A stretch of 64,000 nucleotides of DNA from Bacteroidales bacterium (GCA_017962175.1 JAGCVU010000205.1:26103-90102), one strand, 5' to 3'; positions 1 through 8,806 are shown, counted from the first letter of the stretch. Numbers and translations: made by a program. Notes: generated by a model not told the origin, from the letters alone.

Positions 1-65
1 GAATAAAGGACGTGGATAATCCTAAAAAGAAAAAATGATTTCTTTTTGAGTATCGTTTTTATATA

Positions 66-97
66 TTTGTCTTTTTTCATAACTTTTCGTATATTTG
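66..97 (+). promoter_or_regulatory. Bacteroidota-type promoter for the small gene at 127
   Basis: TTTG at 66-69 is followed by a 20-bp spacer and TATATTTG at 90-97. This matches the -33 TTTG / -7 TAnnTTTG pattern of the Bacteroidota primary sigma factor. The -7 box ends 29 bp before the ATG at 127, so the small gene should be transcribed independently. Confidence 0.7.
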
Positions 98-126
98 CAA
101 CGTTAAACCATAAAAATAATATTACA

Positions 127-327
127 ATGGATTTGTCTTTAATAAATAATATAGATGATGTACTCGAACACCTCGAAGATTTAACTGACGATGACCTTGT
201 TAAACTTCGCGAGATGGGTGTTTACGAACCTTTATCTGTTGAAGACCCTGATATAGATGAAATCATAACAGATAAAGATATTGAATCTGATCTTGGAAAT
301 ATACCTATGCCAGAGGGGTGGAAGTAG
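127..327 (+). CDS. Small acidic protein, possible immunity or host-flank protein
   Basis: This 66-residue protein is of unknown family and strongly acidic, with many Asp and Glu, no signal peptide and no membrane segment. The open frame reaches back to 46, but the ATG at 127 fits best because the TATATTTG promoter box at 90-97 lies inside the longer frame. The stop lies 2 bp from the stop of the convergent MuF gene, whose C-terminus is basic. The charge match and adjacency would suit an immunity partner, but the opposite orientation and lack of a recognised domain leave this as inference. It could equally be a host gene at the prophage edge. Confidence 0.6.
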   Translation: MDLSLINNIDDVLEHLEDLTDDDLVKLREMGVYEPLSVEDPDIDEIITDKDIESDLGNIPMPEGWK

Positions 328-329
328 TA

Positions 330-1925
330 TCATTTATTATTTATCTCTATCTTTTTTAATTTTTGCTTTAGATAACGTAACATTCCTTTACATTGATAAT
401 TTTGAGGGTTTAAAACTGCATTCCAGTTAGAGCCTTGCAAATAAGGTTTGTATTTTTTTATACCAAGTTTCTGCATTGGGAATGGCTCTGTATCTTTTTT
501 CTTCCCTTTTTGATAGAAGTTATCGATGATATTCATACCATCTTTAACATCTTTGTTATCAAATCGGGACAAAACTATTTTTTCTGCCTCCGCTCTATTT
601 TTTGCATAATATCCAATTCGAGCCCAAGTGTAACCACCTGAAGTTAAATTTGGATCAGCGTAAACCTTTGTTATTCCCATTGTTCTATATTGTTTTAATA
701 ATTCAAGAGATATTATAGATCCCATTCCCGTTCCAGATGGATTTATGGAAATATATTTATGTATAACAGTTTTTTTATCTTGATCAAAACATATTATCAG
801 TTTAAAATCATCTCCTAAAATTTTTAACATAATACCATCGTTTTTGGTTTTTATAATACTTCGACGTGTATTATTCCACGCTTTTTCAAGTTCTTTGTCA
901 GTAATAATGTTTACACTATCTGATATTATTCGACAAAGTCGTACTGCATCGAATTTTTCAAAAGAAGTGTTCTGTAAATCTTTTAGTGATACTTCCGATT
1001 TATAGATTTTTAATAGTTGTTCGTATTTTGATTCGTTTATCACATATTTTGGTGCAGGTGCAAAGTTTTTCCATTCATATTTTTCAACCTCTCTTTGAAA
1101 TAACAATCTTCCTTCCACACACGCCGCGCATTGCGGTTTTAATGCCAAACTTTGCGGCGTGCCATTGCACCTCTGACATTGGCTCATAAAATACGGATGG
1201 CCTTTGGGGAAGATAACGCCTTTTTTGCCGACGTTGACTTGAAACATGGGGGCTACTTTGCAGTGCTTTAAATCCATGTCCGGCGTTTCTTTGTGGTTTT
1301 TGCCGGGTAGTTGGATAACTTCGCAGCGGCAGCCCCAACCGTTTGGCGGATAGTATTTGTCCCAAAAGTCAGAATCTATGCGTTTGATTACTCCATTAAG
1401 CGCAGCGTGTTCGGGTCGGGTGTTGTTGTCCATCACGGCTTGATATTGGAGATACGGCATAGATTGGGAACGGGAAACTTGCTCAGTCCAACGCGCTGCA
1501 CATTGCGAAGCGGCAACGGCGTGGTTGTATTCGGTACGCAACCAATTGCCATTGTATTGAAGGTTCATTTTGTCAACCTCTTTTTGAAAGTCGGAGAAAG
1601 AGCGTAGTTTGCCATCGGTATCTTTGAGGGCAAGGGTCATATCTTGCAAGATGTGAAAATCTTTTGATGCCGAAAATTGGAAAACGTTTTCGGTGAGTTT
1701 GCGAAGCGTGTTGAAGTCGGGCGTATCGTAGTCTACATCTGAGAGCGATTTGCCGTAGCCTGTTGTCATAGCGGTTAACAAGGTGGTGGCAGTAGAGGCT
1801 AACAGTTCGGGGTCGTAGGTGATACGTTCACCTTTGAATATACGCTTGGCAAGATTGTTGACAATGCCGGAGAGCCTATTTTGTGGCGGCAGTTCTGCGT
1901 TGGCTTGGGCAGAACTGCCTAACAA
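330..1925 (-). CDS. MuF-type phage head morphogenesis protein with C-terminal GNAT-like domain
   Basis: This is a minor head protein, like Mu gpF, that joins portal and capsid and may be carried in the virion. The MuF core shows a D..TRPEHAALNG motif followed by PPNGWGCRC. Two CxxC pairs follow, then a C-terminal region of about 250 residues. That region contains GTGMG, a helix, VYADPN and GGYTWARIGY, a layout like the acetyl-CoA loop and following strand of GNAT-fold domains. Its end is lysine-rich. MuF proteins with variable C-terminal effectors are a known class of phage polymorphic toxins, but toxicity here is inferred. The frame is open back to an ATG at 2033. I prefer the TTG at 1925, which overlaps the portal stop, because the ATG would overlap the portal by 115 bp. 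Confidence 0.8.
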   Translation of the reverse strand: MLGSSAQANAELPPQNRLSGIVNNLAKRIFKGERITYDPELLASTATTLLTAMTTGYGKSLSDVDYDTPDFNTLRKLTENVFQFSASKDFHILQDMTLALKDTDGKLRSFSDFQKEVDKMNLQYNGNWLRTEYNHAVAASQCAARWTEQVSRSQSMPYLQYQAVMDNNTRPEHAALNGVIKRIDSDFWDKYYPPNGWGCRCEVIQLPGKNHKETPDMDLKHCKVAPMFQVNVGKKGVIFPKGHPYFMSQCQRCNGTPQSLALKPQCAACVEGRLLFQREVEKYEWKNFAPAPKYVINESKYEQLLKIYKSEVSLKDLQNTSFEKFDAVRLCRIISDSVNIITDKELEKAWNNTRRSIIKTKNDGIMLKILGDDFKLIICFDQDKKTVIHKYISINPSGTGMGSIISLELLKQYRTMGITKVYADPNLTSGGYTWARIGYYAKNRAEAEKIVLSRFDNKDVKDGMNIIDNFYQKGKKKDTEPFPMQKLGIKKYKPYLQGSNWNAVLNPQNYQCKGMLRYLKQKLKKIEINNK

Positions 1926-3097
1926 AAATTTTTGTAGAGAGGTGTGGGGGCGGACATGTCCGTAGACGAGCCGTCCGCGCCCCAGTTGGGACGTTTGCCG
2001 GTGATGGGAACGTTGAAGGTTTGGGCAAGCCATTTTTCGTCAACGTCGTAGCCTTGCACAATCATTTGGTTTACTATGTTCCAGTGCTCGGTTAATGGCA
2101 ACTCAAACGAGGCATTGAACTGAAATTTGTCGGTTTCGGGATTAAATGGGTATTTAAACCTATTTAAAAGCGGTATTAACTGACCGTTTACAACAAATGA
2201 AATCATGCGACGGTCGGCCTCGGAAAGTTTGTCGTCGAGGTTGCGTTCGTGAACTTCGGATTGCGACCGGGAACTGCCGTCGTCGGTAACCATTGTGCCG
2301 CCTGTAATGGGTTTTGATATTTCGGCATTGATACGGTCTATTTGGCTGTCGTAAACCTTGTAAGCGTCGGACCCGGCAAAAGGTGTAACGTTGATGGTGG
2401 TGCCATCGGGCAGAACTGCGCGGGCAGACTCGCCAAGTTCGGCAAGCATAGTGTCTAATTGGCGGATGTCGGCAGGCGAAGTTTGCGAAGTGGTGGCTGT
2501 GATGAGCGGCATACCAAAACGCTCGGTAAACTCAGCCCACGACTGTTGGGCGTTTCGTTTCCAAATCAATTGACCGCAGAGATCTGCCATAAGTCCGAGG
2601 TCGGAGGGCTTGCCAACTTTTATTAGCGTGTTTTGATACTCCTTTGCATTAAAGTTGATGCCTTTATTGTCGCTAATATCGCGCTGCACAATACCAAGAG
2701 TGCCTACCACATTGCGGCGCGGTATCACTTCAAAAGTCAGGTTTTTGGGGTCGGTAAGTTCTATAAGGGTAAACCCTTTGAATATGCTGTCTAAGGCATA
2801 ATCCAAAAAGATGAAAAACCATTCGCCGGAAAAGAAATCGGTTTTTTCTTGGTTTACTTCGCCGGTCTTTTTGTCGATTATGGAAAAGCCATAACCCGAA
2901 GTTGCGGTTTTTCTAAGTTCTTTTTGTGCCAAGTAATGACCATCGCTGTCAAGATTGTCGTAAAGGTCTTGCAACGGGTATGAACGCGGATTAATAGGCG
3001 ACTGTGCAAGGGCAAGGGCATTGCGCCATTTTTGGATGTCGGCTCTTGTTTGGTCTTTGAAGCCTGCAATTATATGTTCAAAAATACTCTGTTTCAT
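1919..3097 (-). CDS. Phage portal protein (DUF935, Mu gp29-like)
   Basis: This portal subunit would form the ring through which DNA enters the head. The sequence has the DUF935 hallmarks: a YPLQDLYDNLDSDGHY stretch near the N-terminus, FTLIEL, a WAEFTERFGMPL motif and a C-terminal DRRMISFVVNGQLIPLLN segment. At 392 residues it is on the short side for the family. It sits between the gp36-like gene and MuF, the usual Mu order. Its stop overlaps the start of MuF, and an A AAT TTT heptamer lies right at the junction in the right phase for a -1 shift into the MuF frame. Confidence 0.88.
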   Translation of the reverse strand: MKQSIFEHIIAGFKDQTRADIQKWRNALALAQSPINPRSYPLQDLYDNLDSDGHYLAQKELRKTATSGYGFSIIDKKTGEVNQEKTDFFSGEWFFIFLDYALDSIFKGFTLIELTDPKNLTFEVIPRRNVVGTLGIVQRDISDNKGINFNAKEYQNTLIKVGKPSDLGLMADLCGQLIWKRNAQQSWAEFTERFGMPLITATTSQTSPADIRQLDTMLAELGESARAVLPDGTTINVTPFAGSDAYKVYDSQIDRINAEISKPITGGTMVTDDGSSRSQSEVHERNLDDKLSEADRRMISFVVNGQLIPLLNRFKYPFNPETDKFQFNASFELPLTEHWNIVNQMIVQGYDVDEKWLAQTFNVPITGKRPNWGADGSSTDMSAPTPLYKNFC

Positions 3098-3105
3098 GGC
3101 TTTAA

Positions 3106-3139
3106 AAATTCATAATGCATAATTCATAATGCATAATTG
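3106..3139. repeat. Heptamer repeat array (CATAATK units)
   Basis: About four head-to-tail 7-bp units alternate CATAATG and CATAATT. They fill most of the gap between the portal gene start (3097) and the upstream gene end (3141). The same units recur at other junctions of the prophage. Confidence 0.8.
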
Positions 3140-3140
3140 G

Positions 3141-3560
3141 TTAATACTTGTAATTGTTTGGGGCGTATTTGGATTTGATGACAATGCGACCTTGGTATTC
3201 GTCGGGAGGCAGTTGCGGAAGTGCAGACTGCATTTTGCCTGATCCAACATCTTTGAGCCAATCAAGAGCATCTTGGTAACGAGAGGCGCGGTATTCGGGA
3301 ATTTTGCGCGGAGCACGTTTTGCCCAAAGGTGATAAAGAAGGATGTCGATGGTGATCATTACAATAAAATGGTCGCGCTGGTTGTCGGTGGCTGCAAAGA
3401 TGGTGGCACAGTCGTATTTGCCGCCAATGTATTGAGTAATTTGGTCGGTGGCCATACGCTCAGCAAGTGCGATGGCTGACTGTTCGTCGCTGTCGTCGAG
3501 CAAGGATAAGATCTCTTGCCTTACCTGTACGTCAAAATCGTTTTCTGTTAAGAATTTCAT
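3141..3560 (-). CDS. Mu gp36-like head/head-tail protein (DUF1320)
   Basis: This 139-residue protein begins with FLTENDFD and contains a conserved DILLYHLWAKRAPRKIPEYRASRYQDALDWLKDV stretch (split here by family variation), which is typical of DUF1320. These proteins are thought to act in head completion or head-tail joining. It lies directly downstream of the large terminase (1-bp gap), as in Mu-like gene order, and belongs to the minus-strand packaging operon. There is no sign of truncation. Confidence 0.78.
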   Translation of the reverse strand: MKFLTENDFDVQVRQEILSLLDDSDEQSAIALAERMATDQITQYIGGKYDCATIFAATDNQRDHFIVMITIDILLYHLWAKRAPRKIPEYRASRYQDALDWLKDVGSGKMQSALPQLPPDEYQGRIVIKSKYAPNNYKY

Positions 3561-3561
3561 A

Positions 3562-5094
3562 TTAGTACCAATGTTTACGTTGCTCCTTGCGGCTGTGCAT
3601 CACCACAGGGAACGAGTTGATTTTATACATTCTATTGAGTTGCCAAATGGCAGATTCTACGGCATCGGGAACATCGTCGTGGGCTCGGCTGCCCTTTTGA
3701 AACGATAGCATTTGGTCGATAAGCACAATGGTGCCGGGTTCGTCTTGTATCTTGTCGGAGATGATAACAAGGCCTCGTTCCCAAAGTGGCTGCATAGCCT
3801 CAATACGGGCAAACTTATCGCCTTTTTGTCGTTTGTCGCCAATGATAGGTATTTGAAAACCAACGGCAGCACCCTCTTTTTTAAACTCGTCTAACAAGAG
3901 GTCTTGCATAAAGTTGGCTTCCATCATAAAGCGGACATTTACGCCGCGTGTCATTTTGTGTATGATGTAATGCCATTTTACCATTTCGGACACTGAGGTT
4001 TGAGCGGCAAACACCTTTAATATATGGTAGAAACCATCTTCGGTGATACCCACAAGTACGGTGGCCTTATAGTCGGCAGTGGCAGACGATTTAAAAGAAG
4101 GGTCGGTGTAGCACACAATTGCTTTGTATTGTGATAGGCGAAGTGTAGGCCCAAAAATTATGTCGGATTTGCGGAACACCGAGCCTTCTATAATGGGATT
4201 GTTCATATATTCTTTTTGGTAAGATCGGAAGCCCATGAACTGTTGACGCTCTTTGATTTTTTCGGGAGTCCACAGTTCAGGCCACGATGGACGACCTTTG
4301 CTGTCGGTGATGTTTACCTTTGATACTGTTACGCTCTCGGTATCCATCATGTTTTTGAGTACAGAGTTTTTGGCAATAAGGTTGCCCACCATAATAAAGC
4401 GACCACCATTGGCACCGAAACAACCAAAGAGAGCCTCTTTTACCCAATTGGTAAGGTCGGAAACTCGCTTTTCGTTGCGGCACAGTTCGTCGTCGTCGAG
4501 GTCGTCGATAACAATATAATCGGGACGGTTGCTTCGGTAGCGCAAGCCACGGGGACTTTGACCGCGACCAAGGGCAAAGAAAGCAATGCCGTCGGAGGTA
4601 ACAAACTGTCCGTCTTGCCAATCACCGGCATTGTATTTAGAGCCAAAATCGTAGATATAGCGGTTGTTGAATTGGAGTTCTGCCTGTAAGTCGCCAAGAA
4701 GAGTGCAGGCATTGTCTTCGGATTTGCCCACAAGCACCATAACATTGAGTTGTCGGCGATCTTGAATCATCAACCACATAGGAATAATAATATCCATGTA
4801 AGTGGATTTGGCGTGTCCGCGCGGCCATTGAAACACGGCACGAAAGTCGGCATGGGCAAGAACCTTGTGCGCTGCCTGTATGTGAAATTTGGCAGGCGGG
4901 ATTGTTTTGCCCGAAGCATTGTCGGTGCAATAGTGGGGGAAATAGTAAGATACAAAGAAAGCAAAATCGGATTTTGCCTTACGTATACGCGCAAGTTTTT
5001 CTGCCGTATCTTCGGATGTGTTTACCGTAGACATAGCATTGATATTGTCGCCCAATATCTTCCATCGCTTAAATGCTGCCTTTGTGTTTTCCAT
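3562..5094 (-). CDS. Phage terminase large subunit (Mu gp28-like)
   Basis: This is the ATP-driven DNA packaging motor and nuclease of 510 residues. A Walker A-like QWPRGHAKST lies near residues 89-98 and a Walker B YIVIDDLDDDE near 193-203. The C-terminal RNase H-like nuclease shows an acidic YTDPSF and a closing HDDVPDAVESAIW motif. It follows the small subunit by 5 bp and leads into the gp36-like gene. All key motifs are present, so the packaging ATPase appears intact even if the rest of the prophage is not. Confidence 0.93.
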   Translation of the reverse strand: MENTKAAFKRWKILGDNINAMSTVNTSEDTAEKLARIRKAKSDFAFFVSYYFPHYCTDNASGKTIPPAKFHIQAAHKVLAHADFRAVFQWPRGHAKSTYMDIIIPMWLMIQDRRQLNVMVLVGKSEDNACTLLGDLQAELQFNNRYIYDFGSKYNAGDWQDGQFVTSDGIAFFALGRGQSPRGLRYRSNRPDYIVIDDLDDDELCRNEKRVSDLTNWVKEALFGCFGANGGRFIMVGNLIAKNSVLKNMMDTESVTVSKVNITDSKGRPSWPELWTPEKIKERQQFMGFRSYQKEYMNNPIIEGSVFRKSDIIFGPTLRLSQYKAIVCYTDPSFKSSATADYKATVLVGITEDGFYHILKVFAAQTSVSEMVKWHYIIHKMTRGVNVRFMMEANFMQDLLLDEFKKEGAAVGFQIPIIGDKRQKGDKFARIEAMQPLWERGLVIISDKIQDEPGTIVLIDQMLSFQKGSRAHDDVPDAVESAIWQLNRMYKINSFPVVMHSRKEQRKHWY

Positions 5095-5099
5095 AATTG

Positions 5100-5546
5100 T
5101 TAGTTGATTGCAGTTGTAGACATTTGTTCGTTGATAAACTTGTCTTGATAGTGGTAAGTTTTTTTGAGGAAGTCGGCATCAAGGTCGGTGTCGATTTCGG
5201 CGCGTTTGGCAAGCCAACTTTGATAAGCGGTAAACACCTCAATAATGGTGACGACGTTGGTTTGCTTGTCGAGTTTAGAGATAGAATTTGCCACCATAGC
5301 CACATCTTGCGGTCGCCATTCGCCCTGAGAGATTTTTTTGTCTAATTCCTGCAACATTTTGAGTACAAGTTGCGGACGGGTGATGGTTCGGGCGGCGCGT
5401 TCTTCTTGCCAATTGTATTTTTGCGCCCATTTGCCTATTGAGTTGGCAGACACCTCAATCTTATCTGCAATATCCTTGATGGGCATTCCTTGCAAGAATA
5501 GGATTTTGGCGAGCGATTGTTTTTGTTCACGTTCTACTGTTTTCAT
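5100..5546 (-). CDS. Phage terminase small subunit-like HTH protein
   Basis: This 148-residue protein is the first gene of the minus operon. The N-terminus carries a helix-turn-helix of the kind used for DNA recognition by small terminases: LAKILFLQGMPIKDIADKIE followed by VSANSIGKWAQKYNWQ. The rest is helical and ends in a polar tail. It precedes the large terminase by 5 bp. It resembles DUF1804-type small subunits of Mu-like phages. A regulator is an alternative, but the position argues for packaging. Confidence 0.8.
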   Translation of the reverse strand: MKTVEREQKQSLAKILFLQGMPIKDIADKIEVSANSIGKWAQKYNWQEERAARTITRPQLVLKMLQELDKKISQGEWRPQDVAMVANSISKLDKQTNVVTIIEVFTAYQSWLAKRAEIDTDLDADFLKKTYHYQDKFINEQMSTTAIN

Positions 5547-5563
5547 TTTTATTGGTTTTTGTA

Positions 5564-5596
5564 CAAAAGTATCTTATAAGAGAGCCTACTGCCAAA
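5564..5596 (-). promoter_or_regulatory. Promoter for the minus packaging operon
   Basis: Read on the minus strand, TTTG (5593-5596) is followed by a 21-bp spacer and TACTTTTG (5564-5571). This is a good Bacteroidota consensus promoter, 18 bp upstream of the small terminase start at 5546. Confidence 0.65.
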
Positions 5597-5642
5597 AAAA
5601 CGTGCAAGGGTTGTATTGAACCGTCCGAGCGTTGTACAGATA

Positions 5643-5674
5643 TTTGTAGAAGGGATTTTTCGCTGTTACATTTG
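5643..5674 (+). promoter_or_regulatory. Promoter for the plus capsid/tail operon
   Basis: TTTG at 5643-5646 is followed by a 20-bp spacer and TACATTTG at 5667-5674, 29 bp before the protease ATG. It is back-to-back with the minus promoter, so both structural operons can be read by host housekeeping polymerase. Confidence 0.7.
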
Positions 5675-5703
5675 CAAACAATCAACACAAAAAACACATA
5701 AAA

Positions 5704-6618
5704 ATGACAGTAGTACTTTGCGACAGCGAAACAGTAAACAGTTACGGATTTAAGACCGATGTAAAAGGCATTGACCTTACACGGTTTGAGAAAAACCCCG
5801 TAATGCTCTACAACCACGACCCCGAAAAAGTGATAGGCCGATGGGAAAACATTTCAGTAACCGACACCCTAACAGGACACACCATATTGATAGCCGAGCC
5901 GGTGTTTGACACCGACGATCCGTTTGCCGCCGAAATAGAGCGAAAGGTAAACGAGGGTTTTATCAAAGGATGCTCAATGGGAATGATGGTGAAAGAAGTT
6001 TCACGAATCGACGGCGTAGACATAGCCACCAAAAGCGTATTGTTGGAAGCCTCGATTGTAAGCATACCCGCCGACGAAAATGCCCTTGTGGTATACGCCG
6101 ACGAAACCAAGAAACAAAAACTCAGTATCAACGAATTTAACAAACTCTTTTACAACATGGAAAACCAAGAAATTGAATTAAGCCAACGCAACGTAGAGTT
6201 GCAGGCACAGATTGACCAAAAAGACGAGCAAATAAAGGCTCTTACTACTCAAATTGACCAACTTAAATGCGAACTTGCCGAACGCGACTATCACGAGGCA
6301 GAAGCATTTGTAGACAAAGCCATTGCCGACGGCAAAATTACCGGCGAGGTAAAAGACGAGGCAATGAGTTTTTACCTCTCGTTCCCGAAAGAGACAGAAA
6401 AACTGTTTGGTGCTATCAAAGCACAGAGCGGCACGGAGGGTATTGAAACCCCAACACAGAGTCTCTCGGCACAAATCAATACCGCTACACCCATTGCGCA
6501 AACTTGGGACGAGTTAGACCACATTCCCGGTGCGCTGCGCAAACTCAAAGACGAAAACATTGAAGAGTTTAAACGTCTTTACCGCGACAAATTCCACTGC
6601 GAGTGGACACGGTTTTAA
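5704..6618 (+). CDS. Prohead protease / scaffold fusion (HK97 U35-like)
   Basis: The protein has 304 residues. Its N-terminal half is an HK97-type prohead protease that would cleave scaffold and capsid during head maturation. The catalytic-type His is in YNHDP (His38), Ser is in GCSMG (Ser91), and the typical LLEASIVSIPA strand follows. The second half is a long coiled coil (about 150-200) with a charged tail and would be the internal scaffold. It is the first gene of the plus operon, directly upstream of the capsid gene. Its last codons run into a heptamer repeat. Confidence 0.85.
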   Translation: MTVVLCDSETVNSYGFKTDVKGIDLTRFEKNPVMLYNHDPEKVIGRWENISVTDTLTGHTILIAEPVFDTDDPFAAEIERKVNEGFIKGCSMGMMVKEVSRIDGVDIATKSVLLEASIVSIPADENALVVYADETKKQKLSINEFNKLFYNMENQEIELSQRNVELQAQIDQKDEQIKALTTQIDQLKCELAERDYHEAEAFVDKAIADGKITGEVKDEAMSFYLSFPKETEKLFGAIKAQSGTEGIETPTQSLSAQINTATPIAQTWDELDHIPGALRKLKDENIEEFKRLYRDKFHCEWTRF

Positions 6619-6660
6619 TGCAGAATGCATAATGCACAATGCATAATCAATCCTTAATTA
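6616..6660. repeat. Heptamer repeat array between protease and capsid
   Basis: The array starts exactly at the TAA stop of the protease gene and shows degenerate TAATGCA / CACAATG / CATAATC units. It then runs into an AT-rich spacer before the capsid ATG at 6692. Confidence 0.7.
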
Positions 6661-6691
6661 GTAATTTAATAATCTTTAAATATAGAAAATC

Positions 6692-7477
6692 ATGGCATTA
6701 AACAAAGAAATTTGGGCAAACGACATTCAAACATTACTCTTGCCCGACAACAGTTTTATCACCAAAGGCACCGACTATTCAGTTTTTGCCGACAACAACA
6801 AAATACACATTCCCGTAGAGGCAGGTGAAGTAAACACCGAAAAAGACCGCTCGGTATTGCCTGGCACAGTGGCACAAAGCAACGACACCGAAAAGGTGAT
6901 TACTATGCACCACTACACTACCGACCCTGTAAGTGTATTCAATCCCGAAGATGTGGAACTCAGTTACGACAAACGTCAGGTAATTACCAAAAAGATTGCT
7001 GACAGCCTCAACAAAAAGATGGCAGAAAGCGCATTGGAGGCACTTTTGACAATTGGCGCACAAAACGGCACGGCAAGCACTTCGATTGTTACCGTATTGC
7101 GCAACGTGGCAAAAACCTTTGACCAAGGCGACTATCCCGAAGAGGATCGCTTCGTATTGCTCAACGCCGAGTCGTACTCAAAATTGCTCAAAGAACTCAC
7201 CGACGCACAAACCAACGCATTTTTGGCAGTTGCCGATGCAAAGAGCGGCGTAATAGGTCAGATCTTTGGTCTCAACATCCTCAAACGTTCATCATTTGGC
7301 AGCAACAGCACCGCTGTGGCAGTGGCTTGGCACAAACGCGACTATATGTTTGCACTTGCACCTGTGCAAACCTACACAAGCGAAGGCGACCCCACATTCT
7401 ACGGCACAGTGCTTTCGGCAAGTGCACGATTTGGTTGCTACGTGCCTGAGGCTACACAACCCGCTACCGGCGACTAA
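6692..7477 (+). CDS. Phage major capsid protein
   Basis: This 261-residue protein follows the protease/scaffold gene, the usual place for the HK97-fold shell subunit. It shows an early strand-rich part with FADNNKIHIPVEAGEV, a long helix (KIADSLNKKMAESALEALL), and a late segment LNAESYSKLLKELTDA followed by IGQIFGLNILKRSSFG, similar to the spine and A-domain layout of small Bacteroidota phage capsids. I identified it from context and layout rather than a unique motif. It appears full length. Confidence 0.8.
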   Translation: MALNKEIWANDIQTLLLPDNSFITKGTDYSVFADNNKIHIPVEAGEVNTEKDRSVLPGTVAQSNDTEKVITMHHYTTDPVSVFNPEDVELSYDKRQVITKKIADSLNKKMAESALEALLTIGAQNGTASTSIVTVLRNVAKTFDQGDYPEEDRFVLLNAESYSKLLKELTDAQTNAFLAVADAKSGVIGQIFGLNILKRSSFGSNSTAVAVAWHKRDYMFALAPVQTYTSEGDPTFYGTVLSASARFGCYVPEATQPATGD

Positions 7478-7531
7478 TGCACAATGCATAATTTATAATG
7501 CATAATTTATAATCATAATCAGTAATTAATT
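7475..7531. repeat. Heptamer repeat array between capsid and sheath
   Basis: The array begins at the TAA stop of the capsid gene (TAATGCA, CAATGCA, TAATTTA and similar units) and reaches to the sheath ATG at 7532. It fills the whole intergenic space. Confidence 0.78.
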
Positions 7532-8806
7532 ATGGCATCACTAAAAGGAGTAAACATAAAGCGCGGCACCATAGGTGCAAGCGTAATCGACAACAAGGAC
7601 GCGGTGTGCGGCTTGCTATCGTGTGGAACGGTGGTGGCTGCCAACCCCGACAAAGGCATTACAGGTGTAGAGTTTAACACAACCTATCGTCTTACCTGTA
7701 TGGCCGACCTTGAAACGCTCGGCATTACCGAGAGTTACGACCAGAAATTTAGCATTTACCGCCACGTAAGCGAGTTTTACCGTATTGCAGGCGAAGGCAA
7801 TGTGCTTTACCTACGAATTTACAGCGGTACAATGTCGCAGGCATTTCCACAGGCAAAACAAATGGTTGCCGATGCCGATGGCGAAATACGCATACTCGCT
7901 ATTGCAGGCGCAGAATCAGAAAGCAACGTTACAGCCACCAACGGATTGCCCAAACAGGTGTACGATTCGATACCTTTGGCACAAGAGTTTTACGATTGGA
8001 CATTTGAAACCTTCCGTCCGTGTCAGGTAATTTTGGAAGGATACCGATTTAGTGCACAGTCGGCAAGCAAAGCCGCCGACCTTCGCAACCTGAAACTTAC
8101 AGGCAACGTGGTGTTGGAAGCATTTAAAGTATCGGTATGCATAGGTCAAGACTATGCCGCAGTAGACAATCTTGCAGCCGACGATGCACGCCGCTATCGT
8201 GCCGATATTGGCACAATGCTCGGATCACTTGCTTATCGACAGGTAAACGGCAACATTGGCGAAGTGTCGGGCGGATGTCTTACCAACGCTGCCAAAGGCG
8301 TATGGCTCAAAGCCGGACTAAGCAACCATCAAGAGATTGCAGTATGGGACCCGCAGTTGGAACAATTAGACGAAAAAGGCTACATCTTCGGCATTCATTA
8401 CGCCGGAATGTCAGGTTTCTTTTGGAACAACGACTACACCTGTACTCCCGTAGTGCAAGACAAAGACGGATACTTCAACGAGTACACAATTTCGTATGGC
8501 AGAGTATTAGACAAAGCCGTGCGCGACCTCAGAACCGCACTTTTGCCCTACGTAAAAAGTAGCATTTCAGTAGACCCCGACACCGGCAAACTACCCAAAG
8601 CCACGGCAGCATACTTTGAGGCTGTGGGCGACCAAGTGTTTGAACGTATGGTAGCCGCCGGAATAATCACCGCCGGCAAAACCACAGTAAACGCCGACAG
8701 CAACCTGTTGGTGTCGCCGCGCGAGTTGGAAGTATCGTTTGTGATAGTGCCCACCGGCTGTATCGAAGAGATCAAAGGAACAATCAACCTTAAAACTAAC
8801 CTCTAA
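7532..8806 (+). CDS. Contractile tail sheath protein (DUF2586-like)
   Basis: This 424-residue protein would form the contractile outer tube of the tail. It begins MASLKGVNI, has the family-typical LSCGTVVAANPDKGITGVEFNTTYRL region, a central VILEGYRFS strand with the SQSA.KAADLRNL helix, and ends with a strand-rich C-terminus (LEVSFVIVPTGCIEEIKGTINL) like the segment that interlocks sheath rings. It is followed 12 bp later by the tube gene. Its presence makes the phage a myovirus-type element and rules out a siphovirus tail. Confidence 0.87.
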   Translation: MASLKGVNIKRGTIGASVIDNKDAVCGLLSCGTVVAANPDKGITGVEFNTTYRLTCMADLETLGITESYDQKFSIYRHVSEFYRIAGEGNVLYLRIYSGTMSQAFPQAKQMVADADGEIRILAIAGAESESNVTATNGLPKQVYDSIPLAQEFYDWTFETFRPCQVILEGYRFSAQSASKAADLRNLKLTGNVVLEAFKVSVCIGQDYAAVDNLAADDARRYRADIGTMLGSLAYRQVNGNIGEVSGGCLTNAAKGVWLKAGLSNHQEIAVWDPQLEQLDEKGYIFGIHYAGMSGFFWNNDYTCTPVVQDKDGYFNEYTISYGRVLDKAVRDLRTALLPYVKSSISVDPDTGKLPKATAAYFEAVGDQVFERMVAAGIITAGKTTVNADSNLLVSPRELEVSFVIVPTGCIEEIKGTINLKTNL

